From assembly GCA_004292955.1 (NCBI GenBank), contig RDXX01000078.1, positions 1 through 54,147 on the forward strand: a stretch of 54,147 nt of DNA, written 5' to 3'. Source of the stretch: Oscillatoriales cyanobacterium (GTDB taxonomy: Bacteria > Cyanobacteriota > Cyanobacteriia > Cyanobacteriales > Microcoleaceae). The position numbers and the translations under genes are program-made. Under the pieces are notes generated by a model, which was not told the origin of the DNA, made no database searches, and saw nothing but the letters and a program-made list of their open reading frames with translations. Below, piece after piece: positions 27,180 to 35,665 of the stretch (position 1 is its first letter; each line of letters starts with the position of its first letter).

Positions 27180-29405
27180 ATGCAATTGATTAATTATTTG
27201 ACTGCTGTTTTTGGGGTGATTTGGCAGAATAGCATTTTTCACTGGGCGGCGCTAATTTTGCTGTGCGCGGCTGTTTGGGGCGAGTACACTTCTGTGAAGC
27301 AGTACCAGCGTTATGTGGGCGTCAAAAGCCGATCGACTTTTGAGGCTGTCAACTATTTGAGCTCGAAGTTAGAAAAGGGTATGTCAGGGGCGATCGATCT
27401 ACAGCAACCGGAAACAGCAACAGACTCTTGGAAACTTCTCCTCGACTGGTTTAGCGAGCACTTGGCGGGCGACACAATCGCAGACGGCGAGGCTTACAGG
27501 GCTCAGGTAAAATCCGGGCGGTTTCTCTTATTTCAGTATCCGGCCATTTTAGGGCGATCGGCACCTCGGAGTCAGTGGCGGTTTGTGCCCAGCGTCTTAG
27601 TAGCCCTCGGGGTTTTAGGTACATTTTACGGCATTCAAACCGGATTGCAGGATGTTAACTTGGGTTCGCTGGAAGATACCAAACAATTGCTACCCTCGAT
27701 TAGCACGTTGCTGGAGGGGATGAAAACAGCGTTTTCCACTTCTCTAATGGGTTTGGGTTCTTCTAGCGTATTTACGATCGTGTTGGCTTGGGGCGATCGC
27801 GCGCGCGTTGCTAATCAATCCAATTTGCGCGCCAAATTAGATAAAATCGCGAAATTACAAACCCCCGAACAACTGTTTTCCCGCGCCAATTCCAGCGGTG
27901 GCGATGCTGAAAGTGCGATCGAATTGGCGATCGAGACAATGAGAACCGGATTTGCTCAAATCGTCGAGGCGCAAAGCAATGTGAACTCCCAGGCGATCGG
28001 ACAGCAAATCGGTGTAGCAATGACCCCAGTTTTCCAAGACATCCGCCAAGAATTATCAGCACTTCAACAGATTAAATCAGACCAAGGGGAACAGATATTA
28101 AACAACCTACTTTCCGGCCTCCGCACCGAAGTAATTGAACCCGTAGTTGGGCGATTAGATCAAAGTGCCCAATTAACTCAAGAAGCATCCGAAGCTGTCA
28201 GAGAACTGAAGAACGAATTAGGCGGAATCTCTTCTAGTTTAGCACAATCAATCCTGACAATTCAAACTTTCCAGCAAGATACATTAGTACAGTTGCAAGA
28301 ATTTGCCAACAACTTGCAGCAAATTTTAGGACAGTTTCAAACCGACACCCACAGCGTTTTGCAAGAAATGGCCACCGAAATACGATCGGGAGTTGGAGAA
28401 AGCATTGAAGGGATGAAAGCGCAAAGAACAGCCTTTCAAGAAAGCGCCCAAGAAGCCGCCAACACCTTTAGAGGAATCCAAGATAACTTGCAAGAATCTC
28501 TCCACACTCAAGCCGAACAAGAAAGAGAAATGCTGCAAGGTGTCGAAACCCGGATGACAAATATTTTAAATGCCACCCACTCCGCTTTTCAAACTCAGTC
28601 TGACACGCTCAAAGTAGTAGGCGACGAAGCTTCGGGATTGATGGATAAAGCCAGAGAAAATCTGGTAGGTAGCTTGCAGAATGTTGACTCAATGCTGCAA
28701 AACACCCGCGTCACAGTCCAGGAAGAATTAGACAACTTCAGAGTAACGTATCAAGCCTCTCTCCAGCAATTTTTTACCCAACAAAACAATTTATTAGAAG
28801 GAACATTAGGCAAACAGCAAAAAGGTTTAGCACAGGTTGTACTCGGCTTGCAGAAAGTTTTTCAAGAAGAATCAGAAAAACGCAAATTGATGTCGCAGCA
28901 AGTTGACCAAAGTATGAGCCAAATTTTGACAACAGCCGCAGAAGTCAGTCAGTTTGCTAATTCTGTGGGCTTGAATTCCAGCCAGCGTTTGGCACAGTTG
29001 CAGGAATTAGCAAAGATAACCGGACAAGAAGTGCTGCGGGTAGAAAGCGTTTATGAAAAAATGGCAAATCAGTTCAATACAGAAGGAGAAAGATTGCAAA
29101 CTACCTATACAAATTTGGTGAATCAATTAAATGCAGCTTTGCAAGCAGAACAAGAACAAGTGCGGCGGGTAGAAAGTGCCTATCAAAACATGACAAATCA
29201 GTTCGATCGCGCGCTGGAGTTGGGCAACAATCAATTAGTTGGCTATTTGGAAAGAACTACTTCATCGCAGCACAAGTTTTTTGAAGAAGCAGATACTTCG
29301 ATGGCGAAAGTGTGCAGTGGGTTGCAAGAAAGTTCCGACGGTTTGATGCAGGTTGCTCATTATTTGGTGGCTGCTGCTGATAATTTGGGGACGAAGAAAC
29401 CGTAG
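27180..29405 (+). CDS. ZorA-like MotA/TolQ/ExbB-family motor protein with coiled-coil tail
   Basis: This 741-aa protein has three predicted transmembrane helices (about 15-34, 135-153 and 183-204). The last two match the MotA/TolQ/ExbB core: FVPSVLVALGVLGTFYGIQT and MKTAFSTSLMGLGSSSVFTI. From about residue 210 to the end it is a long Gln/Glu-rich coiled coil, with two ~45-residue similar units near 615-680 (RVESVYEKMANQFN and RVESAYQNMTNQFD). This layout is that of ZorA in Zorya anti-phage systems, where a proton-driven motor spins a cytoplasmic tail. Its expected partner, a ZorB-like OmpA-domain protein, lies 1.1 kb downstream, separated by a repeat array and an opposite-strand nuclease-like gene. 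No ZorC, ZorD or ZorE homologue is recognised nearby. A housekeeping cell-envelope motor is the alternative. The start precedes TM1 by 14 residues. Confidence 0.85.
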   Translation: MQLINYLTAVFGVIWQNSIFHWAALILLCAAVWGEYTSVKQYQRYVGVKSRSTFEAVNYLSSKLEKGMSGAIDLQQPETATDSWKLLLDWFSEHLAGDTIADGEAYRAQVKSGRFLLFQYPAILGRSAPRSQWRFVPSVLVALGVLGTFYGIQTGLQDVNLGSLEDTKQLLPSISTLLEGMKTAFSTSLMGLGSSSVFTIVLAWGDRARVANQSNLRAKLDKIAKLQTPEQLFSRANSSGGDAESAIELAIETMRTGFAQIVEAQSNVNSQAIGQQIGVAMTPVFQDIRQELSALQQIKSDQGEQILNNLLSGLRTEVIEPVVGRLDQSAQLTQEASEAVRELKNELGGISSSLAQSILTIQTFQQDTLVQLQEFANNLQQILGQFQTDTHSVLQEMATEIRSGVGESIEGMKAQRTAFQESAQEAANTFRGIQDNLQESLHTQAEQEREMLQGVETRMTNILNATHSAFQTQSDTLKVVGDEASGLMDKARENLVGSLQNVDSMLQNTRVTVQEELDNFRVTYQASLQQFFTQQNNLLEGTLGKQQKGLAQVVLGLQKVFQEESEKRKLMSQQVDQSMSQILTTAAEVSQFANSVGLNSSQRLAQLQELAKITGQEVLRVESVYEKMANQFNTEGERLQTTYTNLVNQLNAALQAEQEQVRRVESAYQNMTNQFDRALELGNNQLVGYLERTTSSQHKFFEEADTSMAKVCSGLQESSDGLMQVAHYLVAAADNLGTKKP

Positions 29406-29762
29406 GGTGGGTTTTACGATAACCGAGAAACACGCAGATATAAAGGTGTTCAAAAAGATAAGGTAAGTTGTTGGGCTTCAGCCCTCTTATCTAAAAGGTA
29501 CGTTGTTGGGCTTCAGCCCTCTTATCTAAAAGGTACGTTGTTGGGCTTCAGCCCTATACGTTTAAAGGTACGTTGTTGGGCTTCAGCCCTCTTATCTAAA
29601 AGGTACGTTGTTGGGCTTCAGCCCTATACGCTTAAAGGTACGTTGTTGGGCTTCAGCCCTCTTAACTTAGTGGCTATATAAGCTGTCAGTCATACCTCAC
29701 TTTTTTGATAACCCCTATAATAAACCCGCCCTCCATAGTTGCAATCGCTTGATATTCTGCAA
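29406..29762. other. Non-coding gap between ZorA-like and nuclease-like genes
   Basis: Occupied mainly by the six-unit 35-bp array at 29462-29664. Nothing else is recognised. Confidence 0.7.
29462..29664. repeat. Six-copy 35-bp tandem array of the hairpin family
   Basis: The unit GGTACGTTGTTGGGCTTCAG-CCCT (24 bp) plus an 11-bp filler (CTTATCTAAAA, or ATACGCTTAAA-type) repeats with an exact 35-bp period, starting at 29462, 29497, 29532, 29567, 29602 and 29637. Each unit contains the palindrome GGGCTTCAGCCC. Fillers are shared among units, so it is not a CRISPR array. Confidence 0.9.
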
Positions 29763-30365
29763 TCAAGCATCTTTCACCATCCAAACTAACAAGCTGAGAA
29801 TATGCTCGACAGGGGGCAGCGGATAGTCGGTTAGGTCGATCGTTATTATCTGTCCCTCCAGCTTCAAAAACCGCCATTGCGTGCCGCTGGTAACGCAACC
29901 GTAGACAGCCCCAAGCAGTTGCTCTTTTGCCCGATTAAATTGTTCTACAGCCAGCATTTCTGCAATGTACTGTCCCAGCCCAGATTTCAGGTCAGATTTT
30001 TTCGCCTCAACCACAACAATTGCTGGCGCTTCCACCGTCAGTTGTTCGGGAGAACGGCTAATTAGGAAATCACAAACTCCGTTAAGTCCAACACTCGGAT
30101 CGACATTGAATTCTTCGCCAGAAAACACACTAATTTGACGGTTGAGAATTCGTCGCACTTCGAGCAATACAGGATTTATAATGACTTCAGAGCGAGCTTT
30201 TTCGGTGTCTACAGCGATCGCCCAAGGTACATCCTCTAAAATCGCCAATAACTTAGAACTAGGGGCGATCGGCTCAACAGAGTCCGGGAAAAATCTGCTT
30301 CCCTCAACAATCGTCAGGTGAAAATCTCGCTTCACCTTGTCAATACTAAACTGACTGTAGAGCAT
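29763..30365 (-). CDS. PD-(D/E)XK nuclease-like protein
   Basis: This 200-aa protein uses ATG 30365 (MLYSQFSIDK). A longer frame to 30449 adds 28 unlikely residues, and the shorter start fits the conserved-looking onset. A PD-(D/E)XK-type core is visible: Glu60, Asp99 in NGVCDFLISR, Glu120 and Lys122 in IVVVEAKKSDL, and Gln132 in GLGQYIAEMLA, followed by a strand-rich end (TQWRFLKLEGQIITIDL). This arrangement matches restriction-endonuclease-like folds; cyanobacteria carry many such uncharacterised proteins. DNA cleavage is inferred and untested. It lies on the opposite strand between the ZorA-like and ZorB-like genes, with its start about 125 bp from the divergent ZorB-like start, so the two could share a regulatory region. 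Confidence 0.75.
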   Translation of the reverse strand: MLYSQFSIDKVKRDFHLTIVEGSRFFPDSVEPIAPSSKLLAILEDVPWAIAVDTEKARSEVIINPVLLEVRRILNRQISVFSGEEFNVDPSVGLNGVCDFLISRSPEQLTVEAPAIVVVEAKKSDLKSGLGQYIAEMLAVEQFNRAKEQLLGAVYGCVTSGTQWRFLKLEGQIITIDLTDYPLPPVEHILSLLVWMVKDA

Positions 30366-30490
30366 AATATTTTCTTGTTGTTTTATTCTAGAGTGTAATG
30401 TAAAATAGCAGAATATATCAAAAGTTCCACACCAATAATTATATGTCAAATATGACAGTAAAAAATCAAAATTAATACCTCACCAAAAAA

Positions 30491-31252
30491 ATGAGAAATA
30501 TATCAGATTTAGACAATGCACCAGAAATAGAAGAAGAGGAAGACTCCAGCGTACTGCTGTCGATCGGCGATTTAATGTCCGGCTTGCTGATGTTATTCGC
30601 CCTCCTGTTCATCACCGTGCAAATTCAACTTAGCGAAAAGGCGAAAATGCTCGATGAGAAAATCCTTCAGGTGGAAAAACTGCGGCAGGAATTGCAGCAA
30701 TATCAAAAGGCTTTTGAAGGACTGCCGCAGATTATTGTCAATGCTTTAGAGGGAAAAGTTGGAGACAAAGATATTTTTACTGTTGACCCCGGAACCGGAG
30801 ATGTCAGCATTCGCGATCGCATTTTGTTTGATAATAACAGTTCCGTCCTCAAACCCGAAGGTAAAAAGTTTTTGCAAGCCTTCATTCCCATCTATACCCA
30901 AGTGCTTTTTGCAAACAAACAGTTTGAAAAACAAATTTCTCGCGTTGTCATCGAAGGACATACCAGTTCCGCAGGTTCCGATTCCAAAAATCTGGAACTG
31001 AGTTTGCGTAGGGCTTTAGCTGTTTCTAATTATATGTTTTCCAATGAGGTTAATTTTCCTAAAAAAGCCGAATTGCAGCAAAAAGTATTAGTTTCTGGAC
31101 GGGGAGAATTAGATGCGAATCCGACTCAAAATGCAGCGGGCGATCGCAAAGTCGTTTTCCGCTTCCAATTCCGCCGCGAAAACTTGAATGTTGACGTAAA
31201 CCGCCAATTACCCTCGCCCGAAAGCAAAAGCCCGAATTCTACCCCTAGATAA
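30491..31252 (+). CDS. ZorB-like MotB/OmpA-domain protein
   Basis: This 253-aa protein has an acidic cytoplasmic start (EIEEEEDSS), one transmembrane helix at about 28-46 preceded by Asp27 in IGDLMSGLLMLFALLF, a coiled stalk (residues 48-75), and a C-terminal OmpA/MotB-type peptidoglycan-binding domain with FDNNSSVLKPEG and VVIEGHTSSAG...LSLRRALAVSNYM. In MotB and ZorB the Asp at the start of the helix carries protons through the stator, and here it is present. It is the expected partner of the upstream ZorA-like protein. Length and domain order fit ZorB. The ATG at 30491 is the first in frame. A dispersed element copy begins about 30 bp after the stop. Zorya function is inferred; another proton-driven envelope system is possible. 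Confidence 0.85.
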   Translation: MRNISDLDNAPEIEEEEDSSVLLSIGDLMSGLLMLFALLFITVQIQLSEKAKMLDEKILQVEKLRQELQQYQKAFEGLPQIIVNALEGKVGDKDIFTVDPGTGDVSIRDRILFDNNSSVLKPEGKKFLQAFIPIYTQVLFANKQFEKQISRVVIEGHTSSAGSDSKNLELSLRRALAVSNYMFSNEVNFPKKAELQQKVLVSGRGELDANPTQNAAGDRKVVFRFQFRRENLNVDVNRQLPSPESKSPNSTPR

Positions 31253-31280
31253 ATGCTGCGGCTTGACGAAGAATTTCACA

Positions 31281-31371
31281 GGTGGTACCCGCCACGTGAT
31301 TTATCCGTGGAATCAATCCCAAATCGAAAATCGAAAATCCTCTCTTCCCCCGAATTTATCCGTGGGGTTGA
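31281..31371. repeat. Dispersed ~90-bp element, copy B (inverted relative to copy A)
   Basis: It matches the reverse complement of 7934-8022 over nearly its whole length, including GGTACCCGCCACGTGATTTA and CCCCGAATTTATCCGTGGGG. It lies between the ZorB-like gene and the polyamine operon. Confidence 0.75.
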
Positions 31372-31437
31372 CCTGCGGATTTGATATAAAATGTGTGGAA
31401 TTATTAGTCCTATACGCACGGGTAGCCAAACACCCTG

Positions 31438-32313
31438 ATGAAATCGCTCTTTCCCAATCCAAAATCGAACAGCGAACATAGAAAACTGTATAACCTGTTG
31501 CTGCTATTATTTCCCGCCAGCGCATGGCTGAGCGTTTTCTTCGTTCTGCCGGTGCTAATTGTACTATTGTACAGTTTCTTAGAGCGCGGTACCTACGGCG
31601 GGATTACTTGGGTATTTACTCTCAGCAACTACCAGCGTTTGTTTAGCTGGGTTTTTTTAGGGGTAATTGGTCGATCGCTCTTTTTGGCTTTTTTGACAAC
31701 CGCGGCTTGTTTGTTAGTCGGCTATCCCCTAGCATTTTTCATCGCCACCCGTCCTCCCCGCTGGCGAAATGCCTTGCTTTTGCTGATAATTATTCCATTT
31801 TGGACTAACTTTCTAGTGAGAACCTACGCCTGGATCATTCTGCTGCGGAGCGAAGGAGTAGTGAACATAGCCCTGCAAAACCTGCAAATAATTACCGAAC
31901 CGTTAAACTTGCTGTTTACGCCTTTCGCTGTGGCGATCGGTCTGATTTACGGCTATTTACCTTTCATGGTTCTGCCTTTATATTCTAGCATAGAACGCTT
32001 CAATTTTTCATTAGTTGAAGCAGCTCAAGATTTAGGAGCAAATGATATTCGCACTTTTTGGCGCGTATTTTTACCGCTGACAACTCGCGGCATTGTTGCG
32101 GGTTCTATCCTCGTGTTTGTTCCCGCAGTCGGCGCTTTCATTACACCCGATATATTGGGCGGGTCGAAAACAATTATGGTGGGAAATTTGATTCAAAATC
32201 AGTTTATGAAATCCCGCGATTGGCCTTTTGGTTCGGCGCTTTCTATGCTGTTGACGGTAATAATATTAGTTCCTGTTTTAATTTACTTCCGCGTCTCCGA
32301 CGAAACGGAATAA
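31438..32313 (+). CDS. potB: Polyamine ABC transporter permease PotB
   Basis: This 291-aa permease has six transmembrane helices and the EAA loop EAAQDLGANDIRTFWRVFLP. It is homologous to PotB/PotH, one of two membrane subunits for spermidine/putrescine uptake. PAVGAFITPDILGG near the C-terminus is characteristic of the family. The ATG at 31438 gives a short cytoplasmic start (MKSLFPNPKSNSEHRKL) before the first helix; no strong ribosome site precedes it. It heads the order potB-potC-potD-potA, all on the same strand, so the complete transporter is encoded here. The 124-bp gap to potC is filled with TGACCAATGACTAT-type repeats, which may weaken co-transcription. Confidence 0.9.
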   Translation: MKSLFPNPKSNSEHRKLYNLLLLLFPASAWLSVFFVLPVLIVLLYSFLERGTYGGITWVFTLSNYQRLFSWVFLGVIGRSLFLAFLTTAACLLVGYPLAFFIATRPPRWRNALLLLIIIPFWTNFLVRTYAWIILLRSEGVVNIALQNLQIITEPLNLLFTPFAVAIGLIYGYLPFMVLPLYSSIERFNFSLVEAAQDLGANDIRTFWRVFLPLTTRGIVAGSILVFVPAVGAFITPDILGGSKTIMVGNLIQNQFMKSRDWPFGSALSMLLTVIILVPVLIYFRVSDETE

Positions 32314-32436
32314 GTGGTGTGTACTGCGCGCCTTACATTTAGGTTAAGATGAGCTAATGACCAATGACTATTGACCAATGACTATTGACCAATGACTGCT
32401 GTTCGCGAGGACGCTCGCACTAATGACTATTGACTA
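32314..32436. repeat. 14-bp tandem repeats (CAATGACTATTGAC)n between potB and potC
   Basis: Four to five imperfect copies of CAATGACTATTGAC (twice seven) interrupted by a fragment of the GAGGACGCTCGCAC element. The last unit lies just before the potC start, and the potC ATG is itself in a TGACTAATGACTAA context. Confidence 0.8.
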
Positions 32437-33294
32437 ATGACTAAAATAAAACTAGATTTATTTGTTCGGGCGATCGCCAAAAAGTGGCTTTGGGTACAAG
32501 CTGCACTAGCATTTGCCTTTCTCTACTTGCCAATTCTCATCTTAATTATTTACTCGTTTAACAGCTCCAAATTTAACGCAGTTTGGCGCGGTTTTACCCT
32601 CGATTGGTACGGCAGCTTGTTTAGCAATGCAGGCGCGACTCTTGCTACCAGCAGCAGTGCCGGAATTTTGCCAGCACTTAGCAATAGCTTGCTAATTGCA
32701 GCTATTTCGACAGCTTTAGCGACTATTTTCGGTACCATGCTCGCGCTAGCGCTTGAACGCTTTCATTTTCCGGGACGCAAAGCAGTAGAAGCTTTACTAT
32801 TTTTGCCGATTATTATGCCCGAAATTACGATCGGCATTTCGCTGCTAGTTTTCTTTACCCTAGCATTTCGGATCGTAGAAAATCTCACCGGAATCCGCCT
32901 CAATCTCGGCTTACCCACAGTAATTATCGGTCACGTTGTCTTTAATATTTCATTCGTAACGATTACCGTCAGGGCGCGTTTGGCGGAACTCGATCCTCAA
33001 TTAGAACAAGCAGCCTTTGACTTGGGTGCTAACGAATGGCGGACTTTTTGGCGGATTACTCTCCCTCTAATTTTGCCAGCTATTTTCAGCGCAGCACTGC
33101 TGGCTTTTACTTTGTCGCTGGACGATTTTGTCGTGACATTCTTTACCACCGGTGTCGGTTCGATGACGCTGCCGCTATTGGTTTACGGCATGATAAAATT
33201 TGCAGTGACGCCAGCAATTAATGCCATCTCAACTTTGATGTTGCTAGCTTCTTTATTGCTGGTTGTATCCTCGCTAAGAGTTAAAAAAAGTTGA
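32437..33294 (+). CDS. potC: Polyamine ABC transporter permease PotC
   Basis: This 285-aa second membrane subunit has six transmembrane helices, the EAA loop EQAAFDLGANEWRTFWRITL and the FSLDDFVVTFFTTG-like segment (here LSLDDFVVTFFTTGVG) diagnostic of PotC/PotI. It forms the heterodimeric channel with PotB. The ATG at 32437 may owe its context to repeat expansion (TGACTAATGACTAAAATAAA), and a slightly different native N-terminus is possible; conserved sequence starts at about residue 10. It is followed after 51 bp by the binding-protein gene potD. Substrate specificity within polyamines cannot be set from this subunit. Confidence 0.9.
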   Translation: MTKIKLDLFVRAIAKKWLWVQAALAFAFLYLPILILIIYSFNSSKFNAVWRGFTLDWYGSLFSNAGATLATSSSAGILPALSNSLLIAAISTALATIFGTMLALALERFHFPGRKAVEALLFLPIIMPEITIGISLLVFFTLAFRIVENLTGIRLNLGLPTVIIGHVVFNISFVTITVRARLAELDPQLEQAAFDLGANEWRTFWRITLPLILPAIFSAALLAFTLSLDDFVVTFFTTGVGSMTLPLLVYGMIKFAVTPAINAISTLMLLASLLLVVSSLRVKKS

Positions 33295-33345
33295 AAAACT
33301 TGCTTTGTGTGTCATAATTAATTTTGCCTACAACTAACAAAACTC

Positions 33346-34404
33346 ATGAAACGCCTGCTGACTTTCTTACTTTTGTTTGTGATGAGTGCAACGGTGGTTT
33401 TCGGATGCAGCCGCACAGGCAGCAACCAGCAAGTCCTCAGCATTTACAATTATGCAACTTATATCGCTCCCGAAGCGATCGCCCAATTCGAGAAAGAGAA
33501 CAATGTAAAAATTCAATACGACACTTTCGAGAACAGCGACGCACTCTACGCCAAACTCAAACAGGGAAATCCCGGTTATGATGTCATATTTCCCGCCGAT
33601 TACATGGTCAGAATCATGGCAGCCGAGAATATACTTGAACCGCTAGATCCTGCAAAAATTGTTAACAAAAATAATCTCGATTCAAAATGGCTAAACCAAA
33701 CATTTGACCCTGGCAATAAATATTCATTGCCCTATCAGTGGGGAACAATGGGAATTGGCTACAACATCAAAGCAACCAAGGACGAGATTAACAGTTGGGG
33801 GGCGATGTTCGATCCTAAATATACTGGAAAAATAGCATGGCAAGATGATGCCCGATACACTTTTGCAGTGGTTTTAATGTATTTAGGATTTGACCCAAAT
33901 ACAACTAATCCCGAAGAAATTAACAAAGCCCGCGACTTGCTGATTAAAAATAAAAATATCATTGCCGCTTTTGTCCCCGACACGGGTCAAACTCTGCTCG
34001 ATCAAGGAGAAGTCAACCTGACAATGGAATGGAGCGGCGATATTTTTCAGGTGATGAAAGAGAATCCAAATCTCCGCTACGCTATTCCCAAAGAAGGAAC
34101 AATTGTCTTTTCTGACAACATGGCAATTCCCAAAGGTGCACCGCACAAAGAGTTAGCTGAGAAATTTATTAACTTTATTTTGCAGCCAGAAGTAGGTGCG
34201 ACAATATCTAATTTTACCCACTATGGCTCGCCGAATAAAGCAGCAATAGACAAAGGTTTAATTGACCCGAAAGATTTGAAAAATCCCCAAATTTATCCAC
34301 CGGCTGAAATTTTTGGTAAGATGAAATTCTTGCAGGATGTCGGGAAAGCAACCGCATTGTACGATCGAGCTTCGACGGAAGTTAAAGCAGGAGCAGGAAA
34401 GTAA
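33346..34404 (+). CDS. potD: Polyamine-binding lipoprotein PotD
   Basis: This 352-aa extracytoplasmic solute-binding protein has a signal peptide and lipobox ending VVFGC (Cys21, the lipidation site). The mature part begins LSIYNYATYIAPEAIAQFEK and contains YDVIFPADYMVRIMA and LPYQWGTMGIGYN, typical of PotD/PotF. It captures spermidine or putrescine and delivers it to PotB-PotC. The ATG at 33346 gives a correct signal peptide. The stop is followed by ~170 bp containing an inverted-repeat element before potA. The order binding protein then ATPase, with the ATPase last, differs from E. coli potABCD but is common elsewhere. Confidence 0.92.
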   Translation: MKRLLTFLLLFVMSATVVFGCSRTGSNQQVLSIYNYATYIAPEAIAQFEKENNVKIQYDTFENSDALYAKLKQGNPGYDVIFPADYMVRIMAAENILEPLDPAKIVNKNNLDSKWLNQTFDPGNKYSLPYQWGTMGIGYNIKATKDEINSWGAMFDPKYTGKIAWQDDARYTFAVVLMYLGFDPNTTNPEEINKARDLLIKNKNIIAAFVPDTGQTLLDQGEVNLTMEWSGDIFQVMKENPNLRYAIPKEGTIVFSDNMAIPKGAPHKELAEKFINFILQPEVGATISNFTHYGSPNKAAIDKGLIDPKDLKNPQIYPPAEIFGKMKFLQDVGKATALYDRASTEVKAGAGK

Positions 34405-34487
34405 GCATTGGTGTCAACTTAAGGTCAAACTTAACTGGTTCCAAGGAAGAGCATGGTAACGAGTAGAAAGCGAGTAACTAACTAACT

Positions 34488-34553
34488 GTAGGGTGCGTCA
34501 GGGGAAAAATTATTGAGTATCTCGTCACAATATTCAGCCCTGACGCACCCTAC
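34488..34553. repeat. Terminal-inverted-repeat element, copy B
   Basis: GTAGGGTGCGTCAGGG at the left and CCCTGACGCACCCTAC at the right form a 16-bp perfect inverted repeat around an AT-rich centre. It shares ends and TTGAGTA with copy A at 24947-25012. It lies between potD and potA, where it could fold into a hairpin in the mRNA. Confidence 0.85.
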
Positions 34554-34576
34554 AATAACTACTACGATAGATAAGA

Positions 34577-35665
34577 ATGCACGCCGTCGAAATTTTAGAC
34601 ATTTCCAAAGTATTTAAAAGTGCCAGCAGTCAAGATTTCTTGGCTGTAGACAATATCAACCTGCAAATTAAAGATCGCGAATTCTTTTCTTTGCTCGGCC
34701 CTTCCGGCTGCGGCAAAACTACAACTTTGCGAATGATTGCGGGTTTTGAAATGCCCACAGCGGGCGAAATTTACATTCACGGCCAACCGATGCGGCATCG
34801 CCCGCCATTTCACCGCCCCGTGAATACGGTATTTCAAAATTATGCTTTATTTCCGCACATGACAGTAGCACAAAATGCTGCATTTGGCTTAGAAATGGAG
34901 AATTTGCCTCCCCAAACAATTCACGATCGCGTGGTGGCAGCTTTAGCATTAGTACAGTTAACCGATGTAGAAAAACGCTATCCCCGCCAACTCTCAGGAG
35001 GGCAGCAGCAGCGAGTAGCGTTGGCGAGGGCGTTGGTTAAAGAGCCTTCTGTTTTGCTGTTGGATGAACCCTTAGGGGCCCTGGATTTGAAGTTGCGTAA
35101 AGAGATGCAATTAGAATTAAAAAAAATGCAGCGACAATTGGGAATTACGTTTATTTATGTAACTCACGATCAGGAAGAAGCGCTCACCATGTCGGACAGA
35201 ATTGCTGTGATGGAGGGAGGAAAACTGCAACAAGTCGGGACGCCTGTTGAGATTTATGAATATCCTAAAACGCGGTTTGTGGCTGATTTTATTGGGGACA
35301 GCAATTTTTTGACCGGGCGAGTAGTAGAAAAGCAACAGGGTAAAATAATCGTGTTGGTTGATCAGCAGTTGCCCGTGTTAGTTGCAACATCAGAAGATTT
35401 GCCCGCTGGGAAAGTTGTTACCCTGGTGTTGCGGCCGGAAAAAGCCACTATTTATCCGGCTAATTATCAGGCTGAACATTGCTGGCCGGGAGTAGTTGAA
35501 GAGGCGATTTATATTGGCACTGACACGCGCTATACGGTGCGCCTGACTGCTAAAAGCTCGATCGCCCTTCGCCGACAAAACTTGCACAGAGATGACTTGC
35601 AGCGGCACAAAATTGGCGACAGCGTTCGAGTCGCCGTGCCGCCGGAAAGTATCTGTATTTTATAG
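34577..35665 (+). CDS. potA: Polyamine ABC transporter ATPase PotA
   Basis: This 362-aa ATPase has Walker A GPSGCGKTT, Q-loop VFQNYALFPHMTV, signature LSGGQQQRVALARAL, Walker B VLLLDEPLGALD and switch His in YVTHDQEEALT; the C-terminal ~120 residues form the TOBE domain (LRPEKATIY). Length and order match PotA, the energy-coupling subunit of the spermidine/putrescine importer whose other parts lie directly upstream. The ATG at 34577 is 172 bp after potD. The potD-potA gap contains an inverted-repeat element, so potA may have its own promoter or be read through. No regulator gene adjoins. Confidence 0.92.
   Translation: MHAVEILDISKVFKSASSQDFLAVDNINLQIKDREFFSLLGPSGCGKTTTLRMIAGFEMPTAGEIYIHGQPMRHRPPFHRPVNTVFQNYALFPHMTVAQNAAFGLEMENLPPQTIHDRVVAALALVQLTDVEKRYPRQLSGGQQQRVALARALVKEPSVLLLDEPLGALDLKLRKEMQLELKKMQRQLGITFIYVTHDQEEALTMSDRIAVMEGGKLQQVGTPVEIYEYPKTRFVADFIGDSNFLTGRVVEKQQGKIIVLVDQQLPVLVATSEDLPAGKVVTLVLRPEKATIYPANYQAEHCWPGVVEEAIYIGTDTRYTVRLTAKSSIALRRQNLHRDDLQRHKIGDSVRVAVPPESICIL

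Noticed and set aside
29462..29664. CRISPR-like array with 35-bp period
   Set aside because: The 11-bp fillers are themselves shared between units and are far too short for spacers; no cas genes are present.
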